Part shown: positions 20,824-29,686 of the stretch, piece by piece
Layout: each line of letters begins with the position of its first letter
How positions within the stretch are numbered: the stretch's first letter is position 1
Assembly: GCF_001577265.1 (NCBI RefSeq)
Contig: NZ_CP014517.1
Span: 2,702,501-2,766,500, forward strand
Direction: 5' to 3'
DNA: 64,000 nucleotides
DNA from: Variovorax sp. PAMC 28711
Lineage (GTDB): Bacteria > Pseudomonadota > Gammaproteobacteria > Burkholderiales > Burkholderiaceae_C
Made by a program: the position numbers and the translations under genes
Notes under the pieces: generated by a model
Told to the model about the DNA's origin: nothing
What the model saw: only the letters and a program-made list of their open reading frames with translations
Databases searched by the model: none

Positions 20824-21507
20824 ATGAATCTGCACGACGCGCCTTTGCCCGAAGACACGAGCGACGCCCCGCTGGCCGGCTGCTATCCGACGGCGCTGAT
20901 CGATGTCCGCATCACGACCGACCAGCGCCGCCTCGTGCTGCGTCCGATCCTCCCGCAGGACGATCATTTGCTGGCTGCGCTGATCAATCGGGTGTCGCCG
21001 CTCACGCGAAGCCGGCGGTTTCCGAGCGCGCGTGCGGCCGTCTCCGTCGACCAGCTCACGCGGCTGACCTGCGTCGATCAGCGCCGGCATCTGGCGGTGG
21101 TCGTCACCACGCACCACGAAGGGCAGGAGCACCTGGTGGCGGAGGGCCGCTACGTGGTCAACCACGAGGGCGATGGCGCGGAGTTCACCCTGATGGTGGA
21201 CGATGCCTGGCAGCGCCTGGGCGTCGCGACCTGGGTGCTCGAAGCGCTCGGTCAGGCGGCCGAGGCGCGCGGCGTCGACTGGCTCTGGTGCGATGTGCCG
21301 GCCGGCAACGACGCGATGCTGGCGCTCATGCGGCATTGCCGCTTCGGGTGCGTGGTGGACCGGATCGACCCGCGCATCGTGCGGGCCGAAACGCGGCCAC
21401 GCGTGCTGCAGGCGCGCGGTCGGCGCCTGCTCCCGTCGACTCGCCTGCGCTGGATGCCGCGTTGGTGGCCGCGCACGCCACGACTCTCGGTCGTCATTTC
21501 AAACTGA
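20824..21507 (+). CDS. GNAT-like acetyltransferase
   Basis: A 227-residue protein with a GNAT fold over about residues 35-180 (VLRPILPQDDHLL near the N-terminus; LGVATWVLEALGQAAEARG as the acetyl-CoA-binding region). The P-loop is less canonical than in the protein at 7432, with which it shares general layout, so activity is less certain. An in-frame ATG at 20803 would add seven residues. Its 3' end overlaps the convergent pseudouridine synthase gene by 14 bases. Function unknown. Confidence 0.72.
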   Translation: MNLHDAPLPEDTSDAPLAGCYPTALIDVRITTDQRRLVLRPILPQDDHLLAALINRVSPLTRSRRFPSARAAVSVDQLTRLTCVDQRRHLAVVVTTHHEGQEHLVAEGRYVVNHEGDGAEFTLMVDDAWQRLGVATWVLEALGQAAEARGVDWLWCDVPAGNDAMLALMRHCRFGCVVDRIDPRIVRAETRPRVLQARGRRLLPSTRLRWMPRWWPRTPRLSVVISN

Positions 21508-22387
21508 GCGCACGCGGGCTCTCGAAGCGCCGCGCGAGGCCGCTGAGCGGATCGCGAAACGCCACCCACTTCGCGAGCAACTGCAAAGGCTTCGCGAAGT
21601 CGTCGCTGTCGGCGGGCAGCAGTTCGGGGTAGATCGGATCGTTCTCGATCGGCAGGCCGAGCGCCATGCAATGCACCCGCAGCTGGTGCTTGCGCCCGGT
21701 GACGGGCGACAGATCGAGCAATGCGCGGTCCTCTGTCGCCTCACGCAGCGCGAAGCCCGTCTCCGAATTCGGCTCGCCGGCCACCTCGCGCATGCGCATG
21801 AAATGCGCATCGTCGGCCAGACGGCTGCGGTACACCGCGGGCAAGGGGGCGTCGGTCCGCCAGTGCACCACCGCTTCGTACCGCTTTTCGACCACGCGCT
21901 GCGCGAAGAGCGTGGTGTAGGCACCCCGTGTGGCGGGGCGCACCGAGAACAGCACCAGGCCCGCGGTGCCGCGGTCGATGCGGTGCAACGGCGCGAGATC
22001 GTCCAGGCCGAGCTTGCGCTTGAGCCGCACCAGCAGGCTTTCCTGCACGTACTTGCCGGTCGGCGTCACGGGAAGGAAGGGCGGCTTGTCGGCGACCACC
22101 AGTTCGTCGTCCTGGAACAGCACCACCTCGTCGAACGGAATGCGCACCTCGCTGTCGAGCGCGCGGTAGTAGTACACGCGCAGCGGCGCTTCGTGCGGGC
22201 GCGTCATCGTCACCGGCGCGCCGTGCTCGTCGACGACGGTGCCGGCCGCCATGCGCGCGGCCCAGGTGGTGCGCGGAATCGCCGGAAAGCGCTCGACCAG
22301 GAAGTCGGCGATGGTCGGCCACGGGCCGGGCGTGAGGCCGACGCAGCTCGGGCCGACGCCTTCGCGCGTGGGGAGTGGCAGCGTCAT
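21494..22387 (-). CDS. RluA-family RNA pseudouridine synthase
   Basis: A 297-residue protein with the RluA catalytic signature LHRIDRGTAGLVLF; D138 is the expected nucleophile that attacks uridine C1'. The later SPVTGRKHQLRVHCMALG and NDPIYPEL segments fit the family. There is no clear S4 domain at the N-terminus. I start it at the ATG that overlaps the stop of the kinase gene (ATGA, 22384-22387); a longer frame upstream is only the kinase gene's shadow. Target (rRNA or tRNA position) cannot be told. The overlap implies coupling with the LRR-kinase, an unexplained pairing. Confidence 0.88.
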   Translation of the reverse strand: MTLPLPTREGVGPSCVGLTPGPWPTIADFLVERFPAIPRTTWAARMAAGTVVDEHGAPVTMTRPHEAPLRVYYYRALDSEVRIPFDEVVLFQDDELVVADKPPFLPVTPTGKYVQESLLVRLKRKLGLDDLAPLHRIDRGTAGLVLFSVRPATRGAYTTLFAQRVVEKRYEAVVHWRTDAPLPAVYRSRLADDAHFMRMREVAGEPNSETGFALREATEDRALLDLSPVTGRKHQLRVHCMALGLPIENDPIYPELLPADSDDFAKPLQLLAKWVAFRDPLSGLARRFESPRALSLK

Positions 22388-23703
22388 GCCGGTGCCTGCA
22401 GCGTCGCGAGGCGTTCGGCCATGTCGTCGAAGGCCGGTCGCGCAGCCACGGTCGGCTCCAGGCACTGGTCGACGAGCAGCTGCCATGCGTTCTGGAAGGC
22501 CGGCGGCGCCGGGTCGCCATGTGCCAGCAGCTCTTCGAGCAGGCACCCGAAGGCGCGCACTTCGAGGCGCTGGAGCGCCTGTGAGGGCACCGCGCCGAGA
22601 GGACTGAAAAGCGCTGCCGCGCCGAAGTCGCCGAGCAGCGCGCCGCCTTCCGGGTGCCAGAGGATGTTGTGCGCGTACAGGTCGTTGTGGGCGATACCAC
22701 GGGCGTGCAGATGGGCCATCGCGGCCGCGATGTCGCGGGCGATGCGCAGCGCGGTCGCCATCGGCCAGCGCGCATTTGCGTCATACACGTCGCGCGTACA
22801 AGACGCGAGGCTCGGCGGCCCCGCCAGCGTGCGAAAGGCCGGATCGATCAGCGTCATCACCAGGCCCTCCGCGCCGTCGGGATGACCCGCGATGCGCCCG
22901 CGCACCGGGATCAGGTCCGGATGCGCACCGGCAGCGATGCAGGCCGCCATTTCGCTGCGCGGCCAGCCGTCGCTGGTGACGGCGCCCTTGAACAGCTTCA
23001 CCGCGACCGGTTCGGCATCGCGTCCGAGCGTGCCCTGGTAGATGACGCCCGACGCGCCTTCGCCGAGCTTGGCGCCCACAGTCAGCGCGTGCCAGTCGAT
23101 GCGCGGCACGGCCTCGGCATCGCTCGCGGCGCGTTCGGCCGCATCACCGAGCGGATTGCCGGCGAACGCCAGCCAGGACAGGCGAGGCAGGGCGAGCAGC
23201 CAGTCCGGCAGTGTGTCGAGCCGGTTGGCCGACAGTCGCACCAGTTCGAGGTTGCGGCACGCCGCCATCGCGTCGGGCAGTGCGCCGAGCCGGTTGCCGG
23301 CGAGCATGAGTTTTTGAAGGCGGGTGCAGGCGCCGATCTCTTCGGGCAGTGTGTCGATCACGTTGTCGGTCAGGATCAGCCAGCGCAACGCGGGCGGCAG
23401 GGCCGCAGCAGGCACCGCGCCGATGCGGTTCGACTTGAAGCCGATCATTTCCAGTGCGGCGCAACGACCGAGCGACGCGGGCAGTTCGGTGAACGCGTTG
23501 TCGGAGCAGAACAGCACGCGCAAGCGGTGCAGCCGGTGCAGGTCGTGGGGCAGCGCACCGAGTGCATTGCCCGAGAGGTTGAGCACCTCCAGGGAACCCG
23601 AAAGGTCGAAGATTTCGCGCGGAAACTCGGTGAGCCCGCAAGAGAGATCGAGTCGTTGCGTGCCGGCCAGCCGGCCCGCGCGCAGCAGTGCCAGCGTGTC
23701 CAT
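22384..23703 (-). CDS. Leucine-rich-repeat protein kinase fusion
   Basis: A 439-residue two-domain protein. Residues about 14-190 are seven or eight leucine-rich repeats of about 23 residues (for example LEVLNLSGNALGALPHDL and LQKLMLAGNRLGALPDAM). Residues about 208-437 are a eukaryotic-like protein kinase: glycine loop GAKLGEGASGVIYQG, lysine K236 (VAVKLF), catalytic loop AHNDLYAHN (D341, N346) and DFG at 359-361. All catalytic residues are present, so activity is likely; HND replaces HRD. No signal or membrane segment, hence cytoplasmic. The LRR part should bind a protein partner. Its stop overlaps the pseudouridine synthase start. Substrate unknown. Confidence 0.9.
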   Translation of the reverse strand: MDTLALLRAGRLAGTQRLDLSCGLTEFPREIFDLSGSLEVLNLSGNALGALPHDLHRLHRLRVLFCSDNAFTELPASLGRCAALEMIGFKSNRIGAVPAAALPPALRWLILTDNVIDTLPEEIGACTRLQKLMLAGNRLGALPDAMAACRNLELVRLSANRLDTLPDWLLALPRLSWLAFAGNPLGDAAERAASDAEAVPRIDWHALTVGAKLGEGASGVIYQGTLGRDAEPVAVKLFKGAVTSDGWPRSEMAACIAAGAHPDLIPVRGRIAGHPDGAEGLVMTLIDPAFRTLAGPPSLASCTRDVYDANARWPMATALRIARDIAAAMAHLHARGIAHNDLYAHNILWHPEGGALLGDFGAAALFSPLGAVPSQALQRLEVRAFGCLLEELLAHGDPAPPAFQNAWQLLVDQCLEPTVAARPAFDDMAERLATLQAPA

Positions 23704-23712
23704 GCAGGAAGT

Positions 23713-24792
23713 CTAAGCGGCGGCCAGCGCGCCGAAGCGGTAGACGCCGTCCTTGCCGTGCGTGCGCTTGAGCTGGCCCGAGAGCCAGAGCAGGTTCAGG
23801 TGGGCGACGGTCTCGCCCATCGCGAAGGTCATCTGGTGCAGGTCGAGTTCGCGCTTGAACAGAATCGGCATGCATTCGGCCGCGGTCAAGGGCCGCAAAG
23901 TGCAGGCTTCCATCAGCTCGGCCAGGCGGTCGCGGTGGTGTTCCTGCAACTGCTCGACGCGGCGATGGATGCCGGTGAAAGGCTTGCCGTGGGACGGCAG
24001 GCCCAGCGTGTCGGCCGGCAGCGCATTGAACTTCTCGATGCTGTCCAGGAAAAGCCGCAACGAGTTGGCCTCGGGCTCGTTCGCATGCACGCTCACGTTG
24101 GTCGAGATACGCGGCAGCATCATGTCGCCGCCCAGCAGCAGCTTCGTTTCAGCGCAGTACAGCGCGATGTGCTCGGGGGCGTGGCCGTAGCCGCTGATGC
24201 AGCGCCAGGCATGGCCGCCAATCATCACGGTGTCGCCGTCCATCATGCGCACGTAGCTGTCGGGCACCGACGGCACCATGCTCACGTAGTAGTTGGTGCG
24301 CGCGCGGATTTTCGCGATGGCATCGGCGTCGTTCAGGCCGTGCGCCGCGAAGAAGTCGGCTGCCGCCTCGCCGCCGGCTGCGCTGTCGCCGGCCAGCGTG
24401 AGCAGGCGCGCCACGTTGTAGTCGGTCGCGCTGATCCACATCGGCGCGTTCCAGCGCTTGCACACGAAGTCGGCCAGGCCGATGTGGTCGGGGTGCATGT
24501 GCGTGACGATGACGCGCAGGATCGGCAGGCCCTGCAACTGGGTCTCGAAGATCTGCTCCCATTGCGCGCGCGACTCGGCCTGCGAGATGCAGCAATCGAC
24601 CACCGTCCAGCCTTGTACTTTTCCGTGCTCGCCGTCGAGTTCGTCGCGCAGCAGCCAGAGGTTGATGTGGTTGAGCGCGAAGGGAAGCACCATCCGGATC
24701 CATCGCACGCCGGGCGCAACTTCGATCGTGCTGCCAGGCTCCGGCAGGGTATCGCCCAGGGGGTAGTGGAGTTCGCGTTCGAGGAGGTTCAT
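23713..24792 (-). CDS. MBL-fold metallo-hydrolase
   Basis: A 359-residue metallo-beta-lactamase-fold enzyme with the zinc motif THMHPDH (H98, H100, D102, H103), GYGHAPEHIALY as the second histidine region and LGGDMMLPRIS with the bridging Asp. The C-terminal 80 residues form an extra helical domain, as in glyoxalase II/LACTB2-like hydrolases that act on acyl thioesters. In related genomes such genes often accompany acyl-CoA catabolism; here the start lies seven bases from a perfect palindrome shared with a divergent MerR regulator. A thioesterase-like function is plausible but unproven. Confidence 0.87.
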   Translation of the reverse strand: MNLLERELHYPLGDTLPEPGSTIEVAPGVRWIRMVLPFALNHINLWLLRDELDGEHGKVQGWTVVDCCISQAESRAQWEQIFETQLQGLPILRVIVTHMHPDHIGLADFVCKRWNAPMWISATDYNVARLLTLAGDSAAGGEAAADFFAAHGLNDADAIAKIRARTNYYVSMVPSVPDSYVRMMDGDTVMIGGHAWRCISGYGHAPEHIALYCAETKLLLGGDMMLPRISTNVSVHANEPEANSLRLFLDSIEKFNALPADTLGLPSHGKPFTGIHRRVEQLQEHHRDRLAELMEACTLRPLTAAECMPILFKRELDLHQMTFAMGETVAHLNLLWLSGQLKRTHGKDGVYRFGALAAA

Positions 24793-24799
24793 GTACTAT

Positions 24800-24819
24800 T
24801 GACGTTTACGTAAACGTCA
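24800..24819. promoter_or_regulatory. Perfect 20-bp palindrome, probable MerR-family operator
   Basis: TGACGTTTAC followed by GTAAACGTCA, with no mismatch, lies between the divergent MBL gene and the MerR gene. The repeated ACGT core in a perfect dyad matches the type of site bound by LiuR-like MerR regulators of branched-chain acyl-CoA catabolism, as far as I recall that family. TTGACG at 24799-24804 could be a -35 element inside the site. Confidence 0.7.
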
Positions 24820-24879
24820 TGATGTTGTGCTTCATTGTAGGCACCGCACCGGAAAATCGCTGTCGCGCCTGCAACGTCC

Positions 24880-25275
24880 ATGTCCGCCGCCACCTTCACC
24901 ATCAGCGAGCTCGCCCGCGAGTTCGACCTCACGACGCGGGCGATCCGCTTCTACGAAGACCTGGGCCTGCTCACGCCCACGCGGGCCGGGCTGCAACGCG
25001 TTTACAGCGCGCGCGATCGCACGCGCCTCACGCTCACGCTCAGGGCCAAGCGGCTGGGCCTGAGTCTGACCGAGGCGAAAGACATCCTGGACATGTACGA
25101 CAGTCCGCGCGACACCACTGCGCAACTCGAAAAATTCCTGGCGGTGCTCGGTAGCCACCGCACCCAGCTCGAAGCGCAACTTGACGAACTGAATTCCAAC
25201 CTCGAAGAAGTGCGCGCGCACGAGAAAAAGGCGCGGGCCACGCTGGCACGGTCCCGCAAGTCCACCTCCCGCTGA
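24880..25275 (+). CDS. MerR-family regulator, LiuR-like
   Basis: A 131-residue regulator. The N-terminal winged helix (FTISELAREFDLTTRAIRFY, EDLGLLTPTR) is that of MerR proteins. It is followed by a short linker and a dimerisation coiled coil from about residue 75 to 130 (FLAVLGSHRTQLEAQLDELN). There are no effector-binding cysteines, so it is not a metal sensor. Size and sequence fit LiuR-type regulators that sense acyl-CoA intermediates of leucine degradation. It is divergent from the MBL gene with a perfect palindrome between, and is followed by carbonic anhydrase and acyl-CoA genes. The complete liu cluster lies 9 kb away. LiuR identity is inference. Confidence 0.85.
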   Translation: MSAATFTISELAREFDLTTRAIRFYEDLGLLTPTRAGLQRVYSARDRTRLTLTLRAKRLGLSLTEAKDILDMYDSPRDTTAQLEKFLAVLGSHRTQLEAQLDELNSNLEEVRAHEKKARATLARSRKSTSR

Positions 25276-25302
25276 AACGGTCCCTCGCAGAGAATAGAAG
25301 CC

Positions 25303-26031
25303 ATGTCCCCTTCAATCGACGACCTTTTCACCCATAACCGCGCCTGGGCTGCTCAGATGGAGCGCGACCGCCCCGGATTCTTCACCGGCCTGGTCAAGCA
25401 ACAGACGCCGCGCTACATGTGGATCGGCTGCTCCGACAGCCGCGTGCCGGCCAATCAGATCACCGGCCTGGACCCGGGCGAGGTGTTCGTGCACCGCAAC
25501 GTCGCCAACATCGTGGTGCACTCCGACCTCAACGCGCTGTCGGCCATCCAGTTCGCGGTCGACATGCTCAAGGTGGAGCACATCATGGTCGTGGGCCACT
25601 ACGGCTGCGGCGGCGTGAAGGCGGCGCTCGACGGCATCCGCGTCGGCCTGGCCGATAACTGGATCCGGCACATCCAGGACGTGCGCGACCGGCACCATGC
25701 GCTGCTCGAGAGCCTGCCCGAGGTGGTGCGTGCCGACGCGCTGTGCGATCTCAACGTGGCCGAGCAGGTGGTGAACGTCTCGGTCAGCACCGTGATGGTC
25801 GACGCCTGGAGCCGCGGCCAGAAGGTTCGCGTGCACGGCTGGACTTTCGGGGTGCACGACGGCCTGCTGCAGGACCTGGGCTTTGACGTGGACGGCAGCA
25901 AGCCGCTCGATGCCCAGTACCGCGCGGCGGTGCAGCGCATTCGCTACAAGTGGAGCCGGCCGGCCGAAGGACCTGCGGCGCCGGTGATTCCCCACCGCCC
26001 CGCCGTCATCCAGCCGACCGCTGCCGACTGA
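25303..26031 (+). CDS. can: Beta-class carbonic anhydrase
   Basis: A 242-residue zinc enzyme interconverting CO2 and bicarbonate. Zinc ligands and partners are at C43, D45 and R47 (GCSDSRVP), H99 and C102 (GHYGCGG), the arrangement of Can-type beta-carbonic anhydrases. The C-terminal 25 residues are Pro-rich and probably disordered. It lies 27 bases after the MerR gene and may be co-transcribed. Bicarbonate supply for the biotin carboxylase encoded at 41498 is an attractive but unproven link. Confidence 0.95.
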   Translation: MSPSIDDLFTHNRAWAAQMERDRPGFFTGLVKQQTPRYMWIGCSDSRVPANQITGLDPGEVFVHRNVANIVVHSDLNALSAIQFAVDMLKVEHIMVVGHYGCGGVKAALDGIRVGLADNWIRHIQDVRDRHHALLESLPEVVRADALCDLNVAEQVVNVSVSTVMVDAWSRGQKVRVHGWTFGVHDGLLQDLGFDVDGSKPLDAQYRAAVQRIRYKWSRPAEGPAAPVIPHRPAVIQPTAAD

Positions 26032-26074
26032 CCCGCAACGCCCCGCTTCCACGCATTCCCAGAAGGAGATCCTC

Positions 26075-27259
26075 ATGTCCGAATCCATCGTCATCGTCGG
26101 CGCTGCCCGCACCCCCATGGGGGGCTTCCAGGGCGACTTTTCTTCCCTCGCGGCACACGATCTCGGCGGCGCCGCGATCAAGGCCGCCGTCGAGCGCGCG
26201 GGCATCGACCCGGCGGCGGTCGGCGAAGTGCTGTTCGGCAATTGCCTGATGGCGGGGCAGGGCCAGGCGCCCGCGCGCCAGGCGGCTTACAAGGGCGGCC
26301 TGCCCGACAGCGCCGGCGCCGTCACGCTCAGCAAGATGTGCGGCTCGGCCATGAAGGCCGCGATGCTCGCGCACGACCTGCTGCTGGCCGGCACGCACGA
26401 CGTGATGGTGGCCGGCGGCATGGAGAGCATGACCAACGCCCCCTACCTCATGCTCAAGGGCCGCGGCGGCTACCGCATGGGCCACGACCGCATCTTCGAT
26501 CACATGATGCTCGACGGCCTCGAAGACGCGTACCAGCCAGGCCGCTCGATGGGCACCTTCGGCGAAGACTGCGCGGCCAAGTATCACTTCACGCGCGAAC
26601 AGCAGGACGCCTTCGCCACGGCCAGCGTCGAGCGCGCGCGCCACGCGACGGCCGACGGCCTCTTCAAGGCCGAAATCACGCCGATCCTGGTCAAGAGCCG
26701 CAGCGGCGAAACGCTGGTCTCCATCGACGAAGGCCCCGGCAAGGTCAAGCTCGACAAGATCGCGACGCTCAAGCCTGCCTTCAAGAAGGACGGCGGCACC
26801 ATCACCGCCGCATCGAGCTCGTCGATCAACGACGGTGCCGCGGCGCTCGTCATGATGACCGAGTCGCACGCGAAGAAGATCGGCGCCAAGCCGTTGGCCC
26901 GCCTCGTCGGCCACGCCACGCACGCCCAACAGCCCGAGTGGTTCTCGACCGCGCCGGTCGGTGCCGTCGACAAGCTCTTCAAGAAGACCGGCTGGGGCGT
27001 GAAGGACGTCGACCTGTGGGAAGTGAACGAAGCCTTCGCGGTGGTGCCGATGGCGCTCATGAAGGAACTGAACGTGGCGCACGACATCGTCAACGTGCAC
27101 GGCGGCGCCTGTGCACTCGGCCACCCGATCGGCGCGAGCGGCGCGCGCATCATGGTCACGCTGATCCACGCGCTGCAAGCGCGCGGCCAGAAGCGCGGCG
27201 TCGCGACGCTGTGCATCGGCGGCGGCGAAGGCACGGCCGTCGCGCTCGAATTGTTCTAA
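26075..27259 (+). CDS. Acetyl-CoA C-acyltransferase (thiolase)
   Basis: A 394-residue thiolase. Catalytic residues are visible: nucleophile C89 (LSKMCGSAMKAA), H350 (CALGHPIGASGAR) and C380 (LCIGGGEG). Length matches biosynthetic/degradative acetoacetyl-CoA thiolases (AtoB/PhaA type). A strong AGAAGGAG precedes the ATG. It could cleave the acetoacetyl-CoA made from the acetoacetate that the liu pathway produces, or act in beta-oxidation or polyhydroxybutyrate synthesis; sequence alone does not decide. Confidence 0.93.
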   Translation: MSESIVIVGAARTPMGGFQGDFSSLAAHDLGGAAIKAAVERAGIDPAAVGEVLFGNCLMAGQGQAPARQAAYKGGLPDSAGAVTLSKMCGSAMKAAMLAHDLLLAGTHDVMVAGGMESMTNAPYLMLKGRGGYRMGHDRIFDHMMLDGLEDAYQPGRSMGTFGEDCAAKYHFTREQQDAFATASVERARHATADGLFKAEITPILVKSRSGETLVSIDEGPGKVKLDKIATLKPAFKKDGGTITAASSSSINDGAAALVMMTESHAKKIGAKPLARLVGHATHAQQPEWFSTAPVGAVDKLFKKTGWGVKDVDLWEVNEAFAVVPMALMKELNVAHDIVNVHGGACALGHPIGASGARIMVTLIHALQARGQKRGVATLCIGGGEGTAVALELF

Positions 27260-27293
27260 CGAATTTGAAGTGCCCAGCGCACCCGGAGACCTC

Positions 27294-28541
27294 ATGCAAA
27301 TTTCCCTTCGTCGCACGGCCATCGCCGTGTTGCTCGCCGGCGCCTTCGCCGTGCCGGCTGCCTTTGCCCAAAAGCGCGACAACGTGTTGTTCGACGCCGC
27401 CACGGCCGAACAACCCGCGGTCATCAAGACGCTCGAGAAGCTGGTGAACATCGAAACCGGCACCGGCGACGCTGCGGGCATCGCCGCGGCCGGCAACTTA
27501 CTCGAAGGTGAACTCAAGTCGCTCGGCTTCACGGTCACGCGCCACAAGTCGGCCGGGCTCGTGGTCGGGGACAACATCGTCGGCAAGCTCAAAGGCCGCG
27601 GCGGCAAGAACCTGCTGCTCCTTTCGCACATGGACACGGTGTACCTGAAAGGCACCCTGGCCAAGGCGCCGTTCCGCGTCGAAGGCAACAAGGCCTACGG
27701 CCCGGGCATCGCCGACGACAAGGGCGGCAGCGCGGTCATCCTGCACACGCTCAAGCTCCTGAAGGACTACGGCGTTCGCGACTACGGCACGATCACCGTG
27801 CTCTTCAACACCGACGAAGAAAAGGGCTCCTTCGGCTCGCGCGAACTGATCGAGGAAGAAGCGAAGCAGCACGACTACGTGCTGTCCTTCGAGCCGACCA
27901 GCGCCGAGAGCGAGAAGTTCTCGCTCGGCACTTCGGGCATCGCCTACGTGCAGGCCAACATCAAGGGCAAGGCCTCGCATGCGGGTGCTGCACCCGAGCT
28001 CGGCATCAACGCGGTGGTCGAGGCGTCCGACCTGGTGCTGCGCACGATGGACCTGGACGACAAGGCGAAGGGCCTGCGCTTCAACTGGACCATCATCAAG
28101 GGCGGCGCGGTCAACAACATCATTCCCGAGAGCGCCACCGTCAACGCCGACGTGCGCTACGCGCGCAACGAAGATTTCGAGGTTGCGATGAAGACGCTCG
28201 AAGAGCGCGCGCAAAAGAAGAAGGTGCCGGGCGCAGAAGTGTCCATCGTCGTCACGCGCGGCCGGCCGGCTTTCAACGCGGGCGAGGGCGGCAAGAAGCT
28301 GATCGACAAGGCCATGGGGTTTTACAAGGAAGCCGGCGGCGTGATTGATGTGGAAGAGCGCACCGGCGGCGGCACCGACGCGGCGTACGCCGCGCTTTCG
28401 GGCAAGCCGGTCATCGAAAGCCTCGGCCTGCCGGGCTTCGGCTACCACAGCGACAAGGCCGAGTACGTGATGATCGATGCGATCCCGCGTCGTCTCTACA
28501 TGTCGGCCCGCCTCATCATGGACCTGGGCGCAGGCAAGTAA
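27294..28541 (+). CDS. Secreted M20 peptidase, glutamate carboxypeptidase-like
   Basis: A 415-residue protein with a Sec signal peptide (residues 1-25, cleavage after AAFA). The M20 core has zinc residues in LLLSHMDTVYLKGT, GIADDKGG and NTDEEKGSFGSRELIEEE, and a dimerisation domain around KASHAGAAPELGINAV. It resembles carboxypeptidase G2, which removes C-terminal glutamate from folates and peptides in the periplasm. The start at 27294 gives a clean signal sequence. Although it lies between thiolase and acyl-CoA dehydrogenase genes in the same direction, a metabolic link is not obvious. Confidence 0.9.
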   Translation: MQISLRRTAIAVLLAGAFAVPAAFAQKRDNVLFDAATAEQPAVIKTLEKLVNIETGTGDAAGIAAAGNLLEGELKSLGFTVTRHKSAGLVVGDNIVGKLKGRGGKNLLLLSHMDTVYLKGTLAKAPFRVEGNKAYGPGIADDKGGSAVILHTLKLLKDYGVRDYGTITVLFNTDEEKGSFGSRELIEEEAKQHDYVLSFEPTSAESEKFSLGTSGIAYVQANIKGKASHAGAAPELGINAVVEASDLVLRTMDLDDKAKGLRFNWTIIKGGAVNNIIPESATVNADVRYARNEDFEVAMKTLEERAQKKKVPGAEVSIVVTRGRPAFNAGEGGKKLIDKAMGFYKEAGGVIDVEERTGGGTDAAYAALSGKPVIESLGLPGFGYHSDKAEYVMIDAIPRRLYMSARLIMDLGAGK

Positions 28542-28555
28542 ACCGGGACACGACG

Positions 28556-29686
28556 ATGCTGCTCACCGCCGACCAGGAAGCCATCCGCGAAGCGGTGCGC
28601 GACTTTTCGCAGACCGAGATCTGGCCGCACGCGCCCACCTGGGACCGCGAGCACAGCTTCCCCAAAGAAGTCCACCAGGGCCTGGCCGCACTCGGTGCCT
28701 ACGGCATCTGCGTGCCGGAAGAAGACGGCGGCGCCGGACTCGACTACCTCACGCTCGCGCTGGTGCTCGAAGAGATCGCGGCCGGCGACGGCGGCACGAG
28801 CACCGCCATCAGCGTGACCAACTGCCCGGTCAACGCAATCCTCATGCGCTACGGCAACGCGCAGCAAAAAAAGCAATGGCTGCAGCCGCTTGCGCAGGGG
28901 CACATGCTCGGCGCGTTCTGCCTCACCGAACCGCAGGCCGGCAGCGACGCATCGAGCCTGCGCACCACTGCGAAGAAGGACGGCGACGGCTATGTGATCG
29001 ACGGCGTCAAGCAGTTCATCACCAGCGGCAAGAACGGCCACGTGGCGGTGGTGATCGCGGTCACCGACAAGGGCGCCGGCAAGCGCGGCATGAGCGCGTT
29101 CCTGGTGCCGACCGACGCGCCGGGCTACAACGTCGCGCGGCTCGAAGACAAGCTCGGCCAGCATTCGAGCGACACGGCGCAGATCAACTTCGACGCCTGC
29201 CGCATTCCGGTGGAAAACCTCATCGGGCAGGAAGGCGAGGGCTACAAGATCGCGCTCGGCGCGCTCGAGGGTGGCCGCATCGGCATCGCGGCGCAGAGCG
29301 TGGGCATGGCGCGCAGCGCGTTCGACGTGGCACTGGCCTACGCCAAGGAGCGGCAAGCGTTCGGCGGCAGCATCTTCGACCAGCAGGCCGTCGGCTTCCG
29401 CCTGGCCGAGTGCGCGACGCAGCTTGAAGCGGCGCGCCAGCTCCTCTGGCACGCCGCCGCGCTGCGCGATGCCGGCCGGCCCTGCCTGAAGGAAGCCGCG
29501 ATGGCCAAGCTCTTCGCGAGCGAGATGGCCGAAAAGGTCTGCAGCGCCGCGATCCAGACGCTTGGCGGCTACGGCTACGTCAACGACTTTCCGCTGGAGC
29601 GCATCTACCGCGATGTGCGTGTCTGCCAGATCTACGAAGGCACGTCGGACATCCAGAAGCTGCTGATCCAGCGCGCGCTGGCGTGA
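28556..29686 (+). CDS. Acyl-CoA dehydrogenase, short/medium-chain type
   Basis: A 376-residue FAD-dependent acyl-CoA dehydrogenase. It has the FAD-binding AFCLTEPQAGSDASSL and VKQFITSGKNG segments. The catalytic base is E361 in QIYEGTSDIQ, the position used by short- and medium-chain enzymes (unlike the isovaleryl-CoA dehydrogenase at 34234). It oxidises acyl-CoA to trans-2-enoyl-CoA and passes electrons to ETF. It sits 14 bases after the peptidase gene; the next gene overlaps its stop (GTGA). Confidence 0.93.
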   Translation: MLLTADQEAIREAVRDFSQTEIWPHAPTWDREHSFPKEVHQGLAALGAYGICVPEEDGGAGLDYLTLALVLEEIAAGDGGTSTAISVTNCPVNAILMRYGNAQQKKQWLQPLAQGHMLGAFCLTEPQAGSDASSLRTTAKKDGDGYVIDGVKQFITSGKNGHVAVVIAVTDKGAGKRGMSAFLVPTDAPGYNVARLEDKLGQHSSDTAQINFDACRIPVENLIGQEGEGYKIALGALEGGRIGIAAQSVGMARSAFDVALAYAKERQAFGGSIFDQQAVGFRLAECATQLEAARQLLWHAAALRDAGRPCLKEAAMAKLFASEMAEKVCSAAIQTLGGYGYVNDFPLERIYRDVRVCQIYEGTSDIQKLLIQRALA

